NCBI GenBank assembly: GCA_022509165.1 | Contig: JAFLTT010000001.1 | Coordinates: 124,001-188,000, forward strand | DNA: 64,000 nucleotides | Source of the DNA: Muribaculaceae bacterium | GTDB lineage: Bacteria > Bacteroidota > Bacteroidia > Bacteroidales > Muribaculaceae | Reading direction: 5' to 3' | Part shown: piece by piece, positions 8,048 through 16,998 of the stretch | How the letters are laid out: every line of letters starts with the position of its first letter | Position numbering within the stretch: the stretch's first letter is position 1 | Notes under the pieces: model-generated | Told to the model about the DNA's origin: nothing | What the model saw: only the letters and a program-made list of their open reading frames with translations | Database searches by the model: none | Position numbers and translations under genes: made by a program

Positions 8048-9241
8048 ATGTATGGAAAACTAAAGGAGCACCTTGAAAAGGAGCTCACGGGAATCAAAGA
8101 AGCCGGACTTTATAAAAATGAAAGGGTAATACAAAGCCCGCAGGGTGCTGAAATAAGTGTGGAAAACACACCCGGTGAAGTTTTAAATTTTTGTGCAAAC
8201 AACTATCTGGGACTCGCTGATGATTCACGACTTATAGAAGCTGCCAAGAAAGCTATGGATACCAGAGGATACGGAATGGCTTCGGTACGTTTTATCTGCG
8301 GAACACAAGATCTTCATAAAGAATTGGAAGCGGCAATAAGTGAATATTTCAAAACTGAAGATACTATACTTTATGCCGCATGTTTTGATGCCAATGGGGG
8401 TTTATTTGAACCTTTATTCTCTGAAGAGGACGCCATAATCAGCGATTCTTTAAATCACGCCTCGATTATTGATGGGGTTAGATTGAGTAAGGCAAAACGA
8501 TTTAGATATAAAAATGCCGACATGGCTGATCTTGAAAGATGCCTGAAGGAAGCAAAAGACTGCAGATTTAAGATAATTGCCACTGACGGTGTATTCTCTA
8601 TGGATGGAAATGTAGCTCCAATCGATAAAATTTGTGAACTGGCTGAAAAATACGATGCTTTGGTAATGGTGGATGAGAGTCATTCAGCCGGGGTAGTAGG
8701 AGAAACCGGTCATGGCGTGGCTGAAAGATATAACTGTTATGGAAAAATTGATATTTTCACCGGGACTTTAGGTAAGGCTTTCGGTGGTGCAATGGGTGGA
8801 TTCACTACCGGTAGAAAAGAAATTATAGATTTATTGCGTCAAAGGTCTCGTCCATATCTATTTTCCAACTCAGTTACTCCCGCAATTGTAGGTGCCAGTC
8901 TTGAAATGATGAATATCCTTAAAGAAAGCAACCAATTGCACGATCGCTTGGTGGAGAATGTAAAAAGATTCAAAGATAAGATGGAAGATGCCGGTTTCGA
9001 CATCAAACCTACGGAAAGTGCTATTTGTGCTGTGATGCTTTATGATGCAAAACTATCTCAAGATTTTGCAGCCGAAATGCAGAAAGAGGGTATTTATGTC
9101 ACTGGTTTTTACTATCCGGTAGTTCCTAAAGGTGAAGCCAGAATCAGAGTACAACTGTCGGCTGCTCATACTCCCGAACAGATAGATAAGGCTGTAGATG
9201 CCTTTATAAGGGTAGGAAAGAAACTGAATGTAATTAAATAA
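8048..9241 (+). CDS. kbl: 2-amino-3-ketobutyrate CoA ligase (glycine C-acetyltransferase)
   Basis: The 397-residue enzyme of the alpha-oxoamine synthase family (PLP fold type I) cleaves 2-amino-3-ketobutyrate with CoA to glycine and acetyl-CoA. It has the NNYLGLADD start motif, DESHSAGV with the aspartate that contacts the PLP ring, and the Schiff-base lysine in GTLGKAFGG. The length matches E. coli Kbl (398). The divergent neighbour is a threonine dehydrogenase, which completes the threonine-to-glycine pathway. Confidence 0.95.
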   Translation: MYGKLKEHLEKELTGIKEAGLYKNERVIQSPQGAEISVENTPGEVLNFCANNYLGLADDSRLIEAAKKAMDTRGYGMASVRFICGTQDLHKELEAAISEYFKTEDTILYAACFDANGGLFEPLFSEEDAIISDSLNHASIIDGVRLSKAKRFRYKNADMADLERCLKEAKDCRFKIIATDGVFSMDGNVAPIDKICELAEKYDALVMVDESHSAGVVGETGHGVAERYNCYGKIDIFTGTLGKAFGGAMGGFTTGRKEIIDLLRQRSRPYLFSNSVTPAIVGASLEMMNILKESNQLHDRLVENVKRFKDKMEDAGFDIKPTESAICAVMLYDAKLSQDFAAEMQKEGIYVTGFYYPVVPKGEARIRVQLSAAHTPEQIDKAVDAFIRVGKKLNVIK

Positions 9242-9259
9242 TTTAAAATATTATATAAT

Positions 9260-9292
9260 AAGTGAAGGCATCAATCAAAGATGCCTTCACTT
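9260..9292. terminator. Bidirectional terminator between kbl and the PBP gene
   Basis: Perfect 13-bp arms AAGTGAAGGCATC (9260-9272) and GATGCCTTCACTT (9280-9292) enclose a 7-nt loop. T-rich sequence follows on the plus strand, and AT-rich sequence on the minus strand. The right arm and loop lie inside the last codons and stop of the convergent penicillin-binding protein gene. Confidence 0.85.
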
Positions 9293-11706
9293 ATTTCTTC
9301 TATACCGTCTTCTTCTACCGGTCCGTAAACTTCACCGCTGCAGGGATTAAAACCTGCCGGGAAATCAAATCTTGTTTCTTGAGAATAGGGGAGTTTAGGG
9401 TCATTGTAGACACTTTGCATATAATATCCATAAATAGGTAAAGCGGCTCTTGCACCTTGTCCTAAGGCCATTGTGTTGAAATGGATATAGCGTTCCTCTC
9501 CACCTACCCAGACACCGGTGACAAGTTCAGGTGTAAATCCCATAAACCAGGAGTCTGAATTGGAATTGGTTGTTCCCGTTTTTCCACCCATTTGGGCTGT
9601 GATACCATACCTGCTTCTAAGGCTGGCAGCAGTTCCACCATCCACTACATTTAAGAGAATAGAGAGAATCTTGTAATAAGCATCTTCTCCTGTTACTTCT
9701 GTTCGATGAGGATTGGCCGAATATATTATATTACCTTGATTATCCTCTATTCTGGTTACAAACACCGGATCTACCCTTAATCCTTTATTTGCAAATGCAG
9801 TGTAACCCCCTACCATTTCTTTCACCGGTACATCCACAGTACCTAAAGCAAGCGGTAGTGTTTCATCAATGTGACCGGTAACTCCGAACATTCTCATTTT
9901 ATTGGCAAGAGCTTTGGCACCTAACTCGTAAACCAATCTGGCTGAAATCCAATTGTTGGAATTTGTAAGTGCCCAACGCAGATCTACCATCTCTCCAATT
10001 CTGGAACTTCCCGAGTTTCTTGGAGACCAATTACCAAAAGTGGGCTGTGAATTCAGAAATTGAGAACAAGGTGTGAAATCCTGTTCCATAGCCAGGGTGT
10101 AAAGAAATGGTTTGGCTGTAGAACCAATCTGCCTTCTTCCTCTTGACACCATGTCATATTGAAAATATGAATAGTCTGGTCCTCCTACATATGCTTTGAC
10201 ATTACCGGTGACAGGGTCCATGCTCATCATTCCGGTCCGTAATATCGACTTCATATAGAGCAGGGAATCGTAGGGGGTCATGGTCACGGTTTTACTCCCC
10301 GGCTTGAATTTTCCATTTTCCTCTTCATATGCAAAGATATCCATATTATAAGGTTGCTGGAATGATTCTTTGATTTCTTCCTCAGAATATCCTGCTTTTT
10401 TCATTACACGCCATCTTTCTGTTTGTTTCATGGCGTTTTCTATAAGATTCATTACACCGGACCTTGACAGTTCGGCTCCATTGGTGGTGTAGGGACCGGT
10501 GGTTTGTCCGGATTTTTCTTTAAAGAATGCCGGCTGAAGAGTACCGCCTAAATGTTTGTATACCGCCTCTTCTGCATATTGTTGCATTACAGGATCGATG
10601 GTGGTATAAATCTTTAAACCATCGGAGTATATGTCATAATAAGATCCATCCGGTTTTGGATTCTTCAGAATCCATCCATATAGAGGGTTGTCAGCCCATT
10701 GTATGGAGTCTGTATTATATTGGCCTAATGCCAGGGTATATCCAAGTTTGCTTTTATATTTGGAAGGATCAGGCTTGACTGGTTGCTGGGCTGCAAAGAT
10801 CATTCTTAGTTCCTCCCTTAAATAGGGGGCGATGCCTTGTTTATGATCCACTCTATGGTAGTCAAGTCCCAAAGGAAGTAATTTAAGGGAATCTGTTTCT
10901 TGCCGGGTAAGTTTTCCGGCTTTGTACATTTGTTCCAACACTACATTTCTTCGTTCCTGTGTACGTTCCGGGAAACGAAGGGGATTATAAAGACTTGGAT
11001 TTTTTAGCATCCCAACCAGCATGGCTGCTTCTTCCACCTTAAGGTCTATCGGTTCTTTGTTGAAATAGACATTGGCTGCAGTTTTAATTCCTACGGCATT
11101 GTTAAGGAAATCAAAACGGTTCAGATACATGCTTATGATCTCTTCCTTAGTATAGAACCTTTCAAGTTTAATAGATATCATCCATTCTATCGGTTTTTGA
11201 AGGGCTCTCTTTAAGAGATTGGAAGAGGGTTGGGAGTATAATTGCTTTGCAAGCTGTTGTGTAATGGTTGAACCACCTCCGGAAGATTTATCTCCCAGAA
11301 GAAGCGTTTTAACACCTGTTCTTCCTAATGCTATAAAATCAATGCCGGAATGATCTCTGAATCTTTCATCTTCTGTGGAAATAAGGGCATCAACCATGTA
11401 AGGAGAAACCTGGTCATAACTTGAATTGACTCTATTGCCGGATCCCGAAAAATATCTTCCCATTTCTGTAGTGCCATCAGATGCAATAAGTACAGAAGCC
11501 AGTTTGTCATGGGGGTCTTCCAATTCTTCAATAGGAGGCATATATCCTATCACACCATTATATATTAAAAGCAATACAATGGTGGCAATGCAACAAAGGG
11601 ATATGAATGCTCCCCATATCCAAATTACTATGGTTTTGTTACGTTTGGATTTTTTTTCTTGAAAATCAGGGCCCTTAGGTCTTTTTTGTATGAATTTAAA
11701 AGTCAT
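9271..11706 (-). CDS. mrcA: Class A penicillin-binding protein 1A
   Basis: The 811-residue bifunctional enzyme polymerises glycan strands and cross-links peptides in peptidoglycan. It has one N-terminal transmembrane helix (about residues 25-48), a GT51 glycosyltransferase domain with catalytic E112 in TEDERFRDHSG and the GGSTITQQLAKQL motif, and a transpeptidase domain with S529-x-x-K532 (STAKPF), an SNN motif and KTGTT. The length is normal. It is a single gene convergent with kbl; its 3' end doubles as part of a terminator. No clear promoter box was found in the 70 bp upstream. Confidence 0.96.
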   Translation of the reverse strand: MTFKFIQKRPKGPDFQEKKSKRNKTIVIWIWGAFISLCCIATIVLLLIYNGVIGYMPPIEELEDPHDKLASVLIASDGTTEMGRYFSGSGNRVNSSYDQVSPYMVDALISTEDERFRDHSGIDFIALGRTGVKTLLLGDKSSGGGSTITQQLAKQLYSQPSSNLLKRALQKPIEWMISIKLERFYTKEEIISMYLNRFDFLNNAVGIKTAANVYFNKEPIDLKVEEAAMLVGMLKNPSLYNPLRFPERTQERRNVVLEQMYKAGKLTRQETDSLKLLPLGLDYHRVDHKQGIAPYLREELRMIFAAQQPVKPDPSKYKSKLGYTLALGQYNTDSIQWADNPLYGWILKNPKPDGSYYDIYSDGLKIYTTIDPVMQQYAEEAVYKHLGGTLQPAFFKEKSGQTTGPYTTNGAELSRSGVMNLIENAMKQTERWRVMKKAGYSEEEIKESFQQPYNMDIFAYEEENGKFKPGSKTVTMTPYDSLLYMKSILRTGMMSMDPVTGNVKAYVGGPDYSYFQYDMVSRGRRQIGSTAKPFLYTLAMEQDFTPCSQFLNSQPTFGNWSPRNSGSSRIGEMVDLRWALTNSNNWISARLVYELGAKALANKMRMFGVTGHIDETLPLALGTVDVPVKEMVGGYTAFANKGLRVDPVFVTRIEDNQGNIIYSANPHRTEVTGEDAYYKILSILLNVVDGGTAASLRSRYGITAQMGGKTGTTNSNSDSWFMGFTPELVTGVWVGGEERYIHFNTMALGQGARAALPIYGYYMQSVYNDPKLPYSQETRFDFPAGFNPCSGEVYGPVEEDGIEEISEGIFD

Positions 11707-11776
11707 TCTACATAACTTGAGAAAGTGTAAAATTACTTAATTTACCACAATTTCTCACTTTGACTCCTAATTAATA

Positions 11777-12388
11777 TTATAGTTTAATTTCACTTAAATC
11801 TACTATTTTATTTACAATTGCGTAAATAGTAAGACCGGTGGCTGAATGTATCTGTAATTTTCGAGCGATATTTCGCCTGTGAGTCATGACAGTATGTACG
11901 GAAATAAACAGTGTATCCGCTATTTCTTGATTGGTATGACCCTTTACTACAAAGGATATAATCTCTTTTTCTCTTACTGAAAGATTCTCTTTTTCTTCTA
12001 CTTCTTTTGATTGGGGATTAATAGCTCCAATCACTTTATTTTTTATTTCGGCGATATCATCAGTGACATGTAAATGGTCATCATAAAGGGAGAGTGTGGC
12101 TTGGTTCACTTTACTAATCTCTATAGCAAAGATTCTTATCTCTTTATTCAGACTGACTTTTCTTATATCTTCAGGAGGAAGAAGCCCTCCGAAGGTGGGA
12201 TTTATAATGAGAAGGTCAATAGAGTTTGTAGCCAAAGATGTAAATAGGGATTCTTTTGTGTCAACTCCAATAATTGCGGCATTTATATTTTTGATGGATT
12301 TGAGAGACTCCATGAAACCAACCCTAATTATAGGGGCCGCATCAGCAATCATTATTTTACAAGAATGGATGGAAGACATACAACTCAT
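11777..12388 (-). CDS. LuxR-type regulator with degenerate receiver domain
   Basis: The 203-residue protein has the layout of a NarL/FixJ response regulator. The N-terminal region (about 10-125) resembles a receiver domain and keeps an acidic residue at D16. The phosphoacceptor position is asparagine (N63 in DLLIINP) and the acidic pair is incomplete, so normal phosphorylation is unlikely. A typical LuxR helix-turn-helix occupies about residues 135-198 (LSVREKEIISFVVKGHTNQE, then VHTVMTHRRNI). It overlaps the hemerythrin-like gene by four bases (ATGA), so the two are translationally coupled and probably act together. There is no sensor kinase beside it. Confidence 0.87.
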   Translation of the reverse strand: MSCMSSIHSCKIMIADAAPIIRVGFMESLKSIKNINAAIIGVDTKESLFTSLATNSIDLLIINPTFGGLLPPEDIRKVSLNKEIRIFAIEISKVNQATLSLYDDHLHVTDDIAEIKNKVIGAINPQSKEVEEKENLSVREKEIISFVVKGHTNQEIADTLFISVHTVMTHRRNIARKLQIHSATGLTIYAIVNKIVDLSEIKL

Positions 12389-13104
12389 TTTTTCAAGTTG
12401 TTAATATGATGTTTAATAGCAGGTAAAAGGAGTAGGTCTTCAATCCTACAATGGCTTTCTAATTCCTCTTCACATCTGAAAATATCATAGAGAGCATCAT
12501 TTAATAAATTGGCATTAGAGTCTGCCGGACAATATTTTATTATAATATTTTTTACTTCCCTTAATTTCGAAGCCACTTCTTCATGATGTTGACTATAAAC
12601 AGGCAATCTCTTTTCATTATTTGATGTGCCGGTAATGGCATCTTCCACAGTCTTAAATAGATGATGTTCCTCTTCCTCCATGTGGGCTCTTATTTCTTCC
12701 ACATATTCATCAAATAATTTAAGAATCAGGAAGGATACATCTGAAGCCTTTAAAGTGATACTGTCAAGTAATTTCCTTCTTATTGAAGGAAGATAGAAGT
12801 TGAGAAAATAAATATGGCTTTGTTTTAGATAATGTAATAAGGATTCTAACGAGAGGAAGGAAATATCAGGTGTCTTATCAGAACTGTCATTGAGAAAATT
12901 CACTATTGCAAGGAAAGTATTGCAATCAACCTTGGCATCCTTACATACTTCTTTGATTGTTTTATCATTGAAACCTAAGGGTATTCCGAATCTGCTTAAT
13001 ACATGGATCAGATTATATTGGTTAGTGATGATTGTTATCATCTTGTCATCCTGATTATATGAGCTCATCTTTACCATAGATTTCTTTTTAAGGTTAAGCA
13101 CCAT
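12385..13104 (-). CDS. Hemerythrin-like (ScdA/YtfE-related) di-iron protein
   Basis: The 239-residue protein resembles the RIC/ScdA/YtfE family, whose di-iron centre is linked to nitrosative stress and iron-sulfur repair. Candidate iron ligands are H97, H141 with E145, H173 or H174, and H218 with E222, reproducing the H and H-x3-E spacing of YtfE. Residues 30-70 resemble the ScdA N-terminal domain, but the usual cysteine pair is replaced (GIPLGFNDKT). It is the first gene of a two-gene operon with a LuxR-like regulator. I infer a sensing role for oxygen, NO or iron that feeds the regulator; enzymatic repair is an alternative. Several start codons are possible (13104, 13077). Confidence 0.82.
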   Translation of the reverse strand: MVLNLKKKSMVKMSSYNQDDKMITIITNQYNLIHVLSRFGIPLGFNDKTIKEVCKDAKVDCNTFLAIVNFLNDSSDKTPDISFLSLESLLHYLKQSHIYFLNFYLPSIRRKLLDSITLKASDVSFLILKLFDEYVEEIRAHMEEEEHHLFKTVEDAITGTSNNEKRLPVYSQHHEEVASKLREVKNIIIKYCPADSNANLLNDALYDIFRCEEELESHCRIEDLLLLPAIKHHINNLKK

Positions 13105-13217
13105 TATTGATGGAGAATGGAATGTGGATCAGTATTTAACGGATCACACATTCAATTCCCACCCATAAATAACTAAAAATTTTTAAACTAAACGAGATAT
13201 AGATTTCTTATGATAAT

Positions 13218-13238
13218 CAAAATTACTTTGCAAAATTA
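13218..13238 (-). promoter_or_regulatory. Two -7 boxes upstream of the hemerythrin-like gene
   Basis: TAATTTTG occurs twice on the minus strand, at 13231-13238 and 13218-13225. Either could start the hemerythrin/LuxR operon, with a leader of about 100-120 nt. Confidence 0.4.
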
Positions 13239-13259
13239 TTAATTCCCACGGAGCAGAAC

Positions 13260-13311
13260 AATCCCTAATTTCAGGTAATTTTGATAAATCTTTTACCTGA
13301 AATCAGGGATT
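13260..13311. terminator. Long hairpin after the flavin reductase gene
   Basis: Arms at 13260-13278 and 13293-13311 match at 18 of 19 positions around a 14-nt loop. It follows the stop of the flavin reductase gene by 14 bp, which suggests a terminator or 3'-end stabiliser. The T-tract after the stem is poor, so it may work by another route. Confidence 0.5.
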
Positions 13312-13325
13312 CTCATTGGTTAATC

Positions 13326-13889
13326 TTAATTTTTTTTCACTGAATAGCCAAATCTTCCTATTAATTCTCCCAATTTGTAATAATGGCCATGAACATATGC
13401 TATTAATCCGGCATCTTCTAAATTGAACTTGCCGGTTGAATCCATGTATTTAGAATCCACTCTTACATTAAGCACCTCAGATATGAACATATCATGTGTG
13501 CCGAGCTTTATAATCTCCTTCACTCTACATTCTATACTTAGAGGCGATTCAAGAATAGTAGGAGATTTTACCATTTCACCCGGTAATGGAGTGAGACCGG
13601 TCTTTTCCCATTTATTATAATCTTTACCTGACCTTACTCCAACCCAATCAGTAGCATATGCCATCTGTTCGGTCGTCAGATTTATGGTAAACTCCATATT
13701 ATCTACAATAAGAGGATAAGATGCCCTCTCCGGTCTGACAGATATAAAACACATAGCTGGATCGGAACAGATAGTTCCGGTCCAGCTGATAGTTATCATA
13801 TTCCAGTTTTCAGGTTTATCACCGCATGTTACAATCACTGCGGGTAGAGGATAAATCTGAGTTCCCGCTCTCCAAGAAATTTTTGACAT
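13326..13889 (-). CDS. Flavin reductase-like FMN-binding protein
   Basis: This 187-residue protein belongs to the flavin reductase-like split-barrel family (DIM6/NTAB type). Supporting features are the N-terminal TQIYPLPAVIVTCGD strand, the NMITISWTGTICSDP segment that lines the FMN site, and SVRPERASYPLI. It would bind FMN and reduce flavins or act as an oxidoreductase in the cytoplasm; the substrate is unknown. It follows phosphoglucomutase by 16 bp and is probably co-transcribed with it. A second family member is at 60658-61218. Confidence 0.85.
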   Translation of the reverse strand: MSKISWRAGTQIYPLPAVIVTCGDKPENWNMITISWTGTICSDPAMCFISVRPERASYPLIVDNMEFTINLTTEQMAYATDWVGVRSGKDYNKWEKTGLTPLPGEMVKSPTILESPLSIECRVKEIIKLGTHDMFISEVLNVRVDSKYMDSTGKFNLEDAGLIAYVHGHYYKLGELIGRFGYSVKKN

Positions 13890-13905
13890 TTTTCAGAGTC
13901 AGAGA

Positions 13906-15654
13906 TTATACTCCAAGATCCTTTAAAACCTGTTTGATTTTTTCTTCGGCATTACTTACCGTCTCTTCATATTTTTCTTTGGAATCAAGGTCATGCCTTA
14001 CTTCCACGTAGAATTTTATTTTTGGTTCTGTACCTGAAGGACGTACCGATACTTTATCTCCGGCTTCTGTGAAGAATTGGAGCACATTTGAAGTGGTGGG
14101 GAAGTTCATTTTAGACACTTCACCTGTTTTGAGATTTTTGCAATTAAGATCTGCATAATCCTTTACCAGTACAAGTGGACTGCCGGCCAAAGACTTCGGA
14201 GGATTCTCACGGAAAGATTTCATCATTGCCACAATTTCATCGGCTCCTGATTTTCCGGGTCTTACCACGCTCACACCTTTCTCGCGTGAGAAACCATATT
14301 GAAGATAAATATCAATGAGAAGGTCATAGAGGGTCTGATTGCGGTCAGCTGCCCAAGCTGCGATTTCACACATCAGTGTAATAGAAGATACAGCATCCTT
14401 GTCTCTTACAAAAGTTTCTGGTAAGAAACCATAGCTTTCTTCACCACCTCCAAGGTAACGTCCTTCTTCTTCCATGTTTCTCATCACATCGGCTATCCAT
14501 TTGAACCCGGTGTAGCAATCGAAACATTTCACCTGATTAGCTTCAGCAATTCTCTTTATAGTTTCTGTTGTCACTATAGTTTTTACGCAATATTCTCTGC
14601 CGGTAAGTTTTCCAAGCTCTCTATTACGTGTGATAAGATAGTAAAGGAAAATCATTACAATCTGATTACCATTTACAAGCTGGTAATTGCCTTGGCTGTC
14701 TCTTACTACCAAGCCTATACGGTCTGAGTCAGGATCTGATGCCAAAACAAGGCTTGCACCGGTTTCCATGGCTTTGGCTATACCCATGGCCATAGCCTCT
14801 GAATTTTCCGGATTGGGTGAATCTACGGTGGGGAAGTCACCACTCTGAACATCCTGTTCGGGAACATGAATCACATTATCAAATCCCCATTTCTTTAATG
14901 AGTCAAACACAAGCATTGAACCGGTACCATGAATAGGAGTGTACACTATTTTCATATCATGGTGGCGTTTGATAGATTCAGGTGAAAGACTCAAAGTCTT
15001 TATATCATCCAGATATTGTTCATCAATATCCTTACCGATAATCTCTATCAAATCCTTGTTTGGGGTAAATTTGATCTGATCTACAGATGTAATGGCATTT
15101 ACATAGGCAATAGTCTCTACATCATGAGGAGCAATCATCTGAGCTCCGTCGCTCCAATAGGCCTTGTAACCGTTATATTCTTTTGGATTATGGCTTGCAG
15201 TTACCATAACACCACTGTTGCATCCTAATTTACGGATAGTGTATGAAATTTCCGGAACAGGACGGCAAGCGTCAAAAAGATATACCTTAATGCCGTTTGC
15301 AGAGAAAATATCAGCGGCCAATTCTGCAAATTTGCGTGAATTGTTTCTTACATCATGGCCAACTACTACCGAAATTTGGTCCTCATCTTTGAAGCAATCA
15401 TTGAGGTAATTGGCCAATCCCTGTGTGGCTGCACCTACTGTATAAATATTCATACGGTTGCTTCCGGCTCCCATGATGCCGCGAAGGCCTCCGGTTCCAA
15501 ATTCAAGGTCTTTATAGAAAGCATCTATCAATGCAGTAGGATCTGTATCATCAAGAAGAGCCTGTACTGCCTTACGTGTCTCTTCATCATATTGAGGTGA
15601 AAGCCATTTTTCAGCCTTTGCCTTCACTTCTTTCAAAAGTTCCTGGTTGTCCAT
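13906..15654 (-). CDS. Phosphoglucomutase/phosphomannomutase
   Basis: The 582-residue enzyme belongs to the alpha-D-phosphohexomutase family, which interconverts hexose 1- and 6-phosphates. It has GTGGLRG at residues 53-59, the phosphoserine loop VTASHNP with S154, the metal loop DPDSDRIG near residue 305, the sugar-binding GGEESYGF near 400 and the C-terminal phosphate-binding RPSGTEPK. The length fits the PGM/PMM type common in Bacteroidota. It leads a two-gene operon with a flavin reductase. The distance from a candidate promoter at 15888-15895 implies a leader of about 225 nt. Confidence 0.95.
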   Translation of the reverse strand: MDNQELLKEVKAKAEKWLSPQYDEETRKAVQALLDDTDPTALIDAFYKDLEFGTGGLRGIMGAGSNRMNIYTVGAATQGLANYLNDCFKDEDQISVVVGHDVRNNSRKFAELAADIFSANGIKVYLFDACRPVPEISYTIRKLGCNSGVMVTASHNPKEYNGYKAYWSDGAQMIAPHDVETIAYVNAITSVDQIKFTPNKDLIEIIGKDIDEQYLDDIKTLSLSPESIKRHHDMKIVYTPIHGTGSMLVFDSLKKWGFDNVIHVPEQDVQSGDFPTVDSPNPENSEAMAMGIAKAMETGASLVLASDPDSDRIGLVVRDSQGNYQLVNGNQIVMIFLYYLITRNRELGKLTGREYCVKTIVTTETIKRIAEANQVKCFDCYTGFKWIADVMRNMEEEGRYLGGGEESYGFLPETFVRDKDAVSSITLMCEIAAWAADRNQTLYDLLIDIYLQYGFSREKGVSVVRPGKSGADEIVAMMKSFRENPPKSLAGSPLVLVKDYADLNCKNLKTGEVSKMNFPTTSNVLQFFTEAGDKVSVRPSGTEPKIKFYVEVRHDLDSKEKYEETVSNAEEKIKQVLKDLGV

Positions 15655-16127
15655 ATCTTTTTTTTATTTTAAGGTATTGTAATGTCTGAAATAATGCTCA
15701 ATAGAGTCTTTATTAGTGCAACAACGTTCTTATTATAAAGGTTCTAATGATTTTAATTCAGCAGGGGAATTTTTAATTCCGGATACTAAAGGTGCTATAA
15801 ATAAATTGATAGTTTTATTGCCACATCATTGAAACCAACTGTTAAGAACAAAGGGGAAGGGAATCTAAATTCCCTTTACCTGACAGGCAAAACTAATCAA
15901 AAAAAACGATTTTAACAATTATTTAATGGTCTTTGTTAAAAGTCTTATATATAATTTTATTTGATTTATGATATTATTCCAACTCACTCATTTTCATTAA
16001 ATTACTCAATATTAGAATACCGGTTAACTTATCTGTCTTATATTAGAAACCTTTTGAAGCAGATAAAAAATTTCAAAGAATATGGAAATTGTCAAAAAAA
16101 GTTTTAACTTCGCATTAGATTTAATAA
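15655..16127. other. 473-bp intergenic region between pgm and tRNA-Ser
   Basis: No protein-coding frame is convincing here. It holds a candidate minus-strand promoter at 15888-15895 and a hairpin at 15857-15876 (arms AAGGGAAT and ATTCCCTT with a 4-nt loop) that would form the 5' end of the pgm transcript. The rest is AT-rich. A weak box TAACTTCG at 16105-16112 could serve tRNA-Ser. Confidence 0.5.
15888..15895 (-). promoter_or_regulatory. Candidate promoter box for pgm
   Basis: TAGTTTTG on the minus strand fits TAnnTTTG. Initiation near 15881 would place the AAGGGAAT/ATTCCCTT hairpin directly at the mRNA 5' end. Confidence 0.4.
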
Positions 16128-16215
16128 GGAGTGATGCTCGAGTGGCTGAAGAGGCACGCCTGGAAAGCGTGTAATCACCAAAAGTGGTTCCCGAGTTCGA
16201 ATCTCGGTCACTCCG
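16128..16215 (+). tRNA. tRNA-Ser (anticodon GGA)
   Basis: The 88-nt gene folds as a class II tRNA. The acceptor stem is GGAGTGA with TCACTCC and discriminator G. The anticodon stem CACGC/GCGTG carries loop CTGGAAA with anticodon GGA, read as serine. A long variable arm and a GTTCGAAT T-loop follow. CCA is not encoded. It is followed by a strong terminator at 16255-16300. Confidence 0.96.
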
Positions 16216-16254
16216 CAAAAAAAAAGATTGATTACCAATCATTTAATGTAACCA

Positions 16255-16300
16255 CACCCAATTTACTTCCTGTAATAGGAATAAAGTTGGGTGCTTTTTT
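16255..16300 (+). terminator. Terminator after tRNA-Ser
   Basis: Arms CACCCAA (16255-16261) and TTGGGTG (16287-16293), with further pairing inside (TTCC/GGAA), are followed by CTTTTTT. Confidence 0.85.
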
Positions 16301-16473
16301 ATAATGGCTTTGCCAAATTTTATTTGAAAGAAAGGGATCAGGGGTTTTCCCGGTAGATAAAGAGCCTTTTTAGGTTCTTAGTTTTTCCAAATTATTTATG
16401 ACTCTTCGGTAGGGATGTCTTGAAATTTTTAAGGAATAGAGGGAGTAAAATCTGATATAAAAGCTAATTTTTG

Positions 16474-16980
16474 TCAGACCTTCTCACCTTGATTTTTATT
16501 AAGGGAAGAAAGAAGTGAAGAACACCCTTCCTCCAGTAAATCTAAAACGATTTCAAAGCCTTCCGCGCCTTCATAATAAGGATCAGGTACACTATGAAAT
16601 TGTGGGAAATTTTTCACATAATCAATCATCCTAACCACCTTCTCTTCATCTTCAACAGTTGGAGCCAATGATTTCAATCGAGAATAATTGCTATCATCCA
16701 TGGCTACTATCAGATTGAACTCATTGAAATCGGATTCCGTTACAGGTCTGCTCCGATGTTCAAGTACATAACCCCGTTGCCGAGCATGAACTCTCATTCG
16801 TTTATCAGGAAGTTCCCCTGCATGTCCACCATAAAGGCCGGCTGAATCTATTTCAAACTTATTTTGAAGGCCCCTTTCATCTATATATTTCTGCATAATA
16901 GCTTGCGCTGCCGGTGATCTGCATATATTTCCAAGGCATACAAATAGTATTTTGTACTTGTCATTCAATGAGTTAGCCAT
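16474..16980 (-). CDS. Low-molecular-weight protein tyrosine phosphatase
   Basis: The 168-residue cytoplasmic phosphatase has the P-loop C15-LGNIC-R21-S at its N-terminus and the general-acid motif DPYYEG, both characteristic of LMW-PTPs. It would remove phosphate from tyrosine-phosphorylated proteins or small aryl phosphates; the target is unknown. An N-terminal extension from a TTG at 17001 is possible, but a TAnnTTTG box at 16999-17006 predicts transcription starting near 16992, so the ATG at 16980 is chosen. It is a single gene. Confidence 0.92.
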   Translation of the reverse strand: MANSLNDKYKILFVCLGNICRSPAAQAIMQKYIDERGLQNKFEIDSAGLYGGHAGELPDKRMRVHARQRGYVLEHRSRPVTESDFNEFNLIVAMDDSNYSRLKSLAPTVEDEEKVVRMIDYVKNFPQFHSVPDPYYEGAEGFEIVLDLLEEGCSSLLSSLNKNQGEKV

Positions 16981-16998
16981 AAAATTTACATTTTTTAT

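Noticed and set aside
12096-12404. A 102-residue plus-strand frame
   Set aside because: It is antisense to the LuxR-like gene and lacks a promoter or family features.
16024-16242. A 72-residue minus-strand frame
   Set aside because: It covers the tRNA-Ser gene on the opposite strand.
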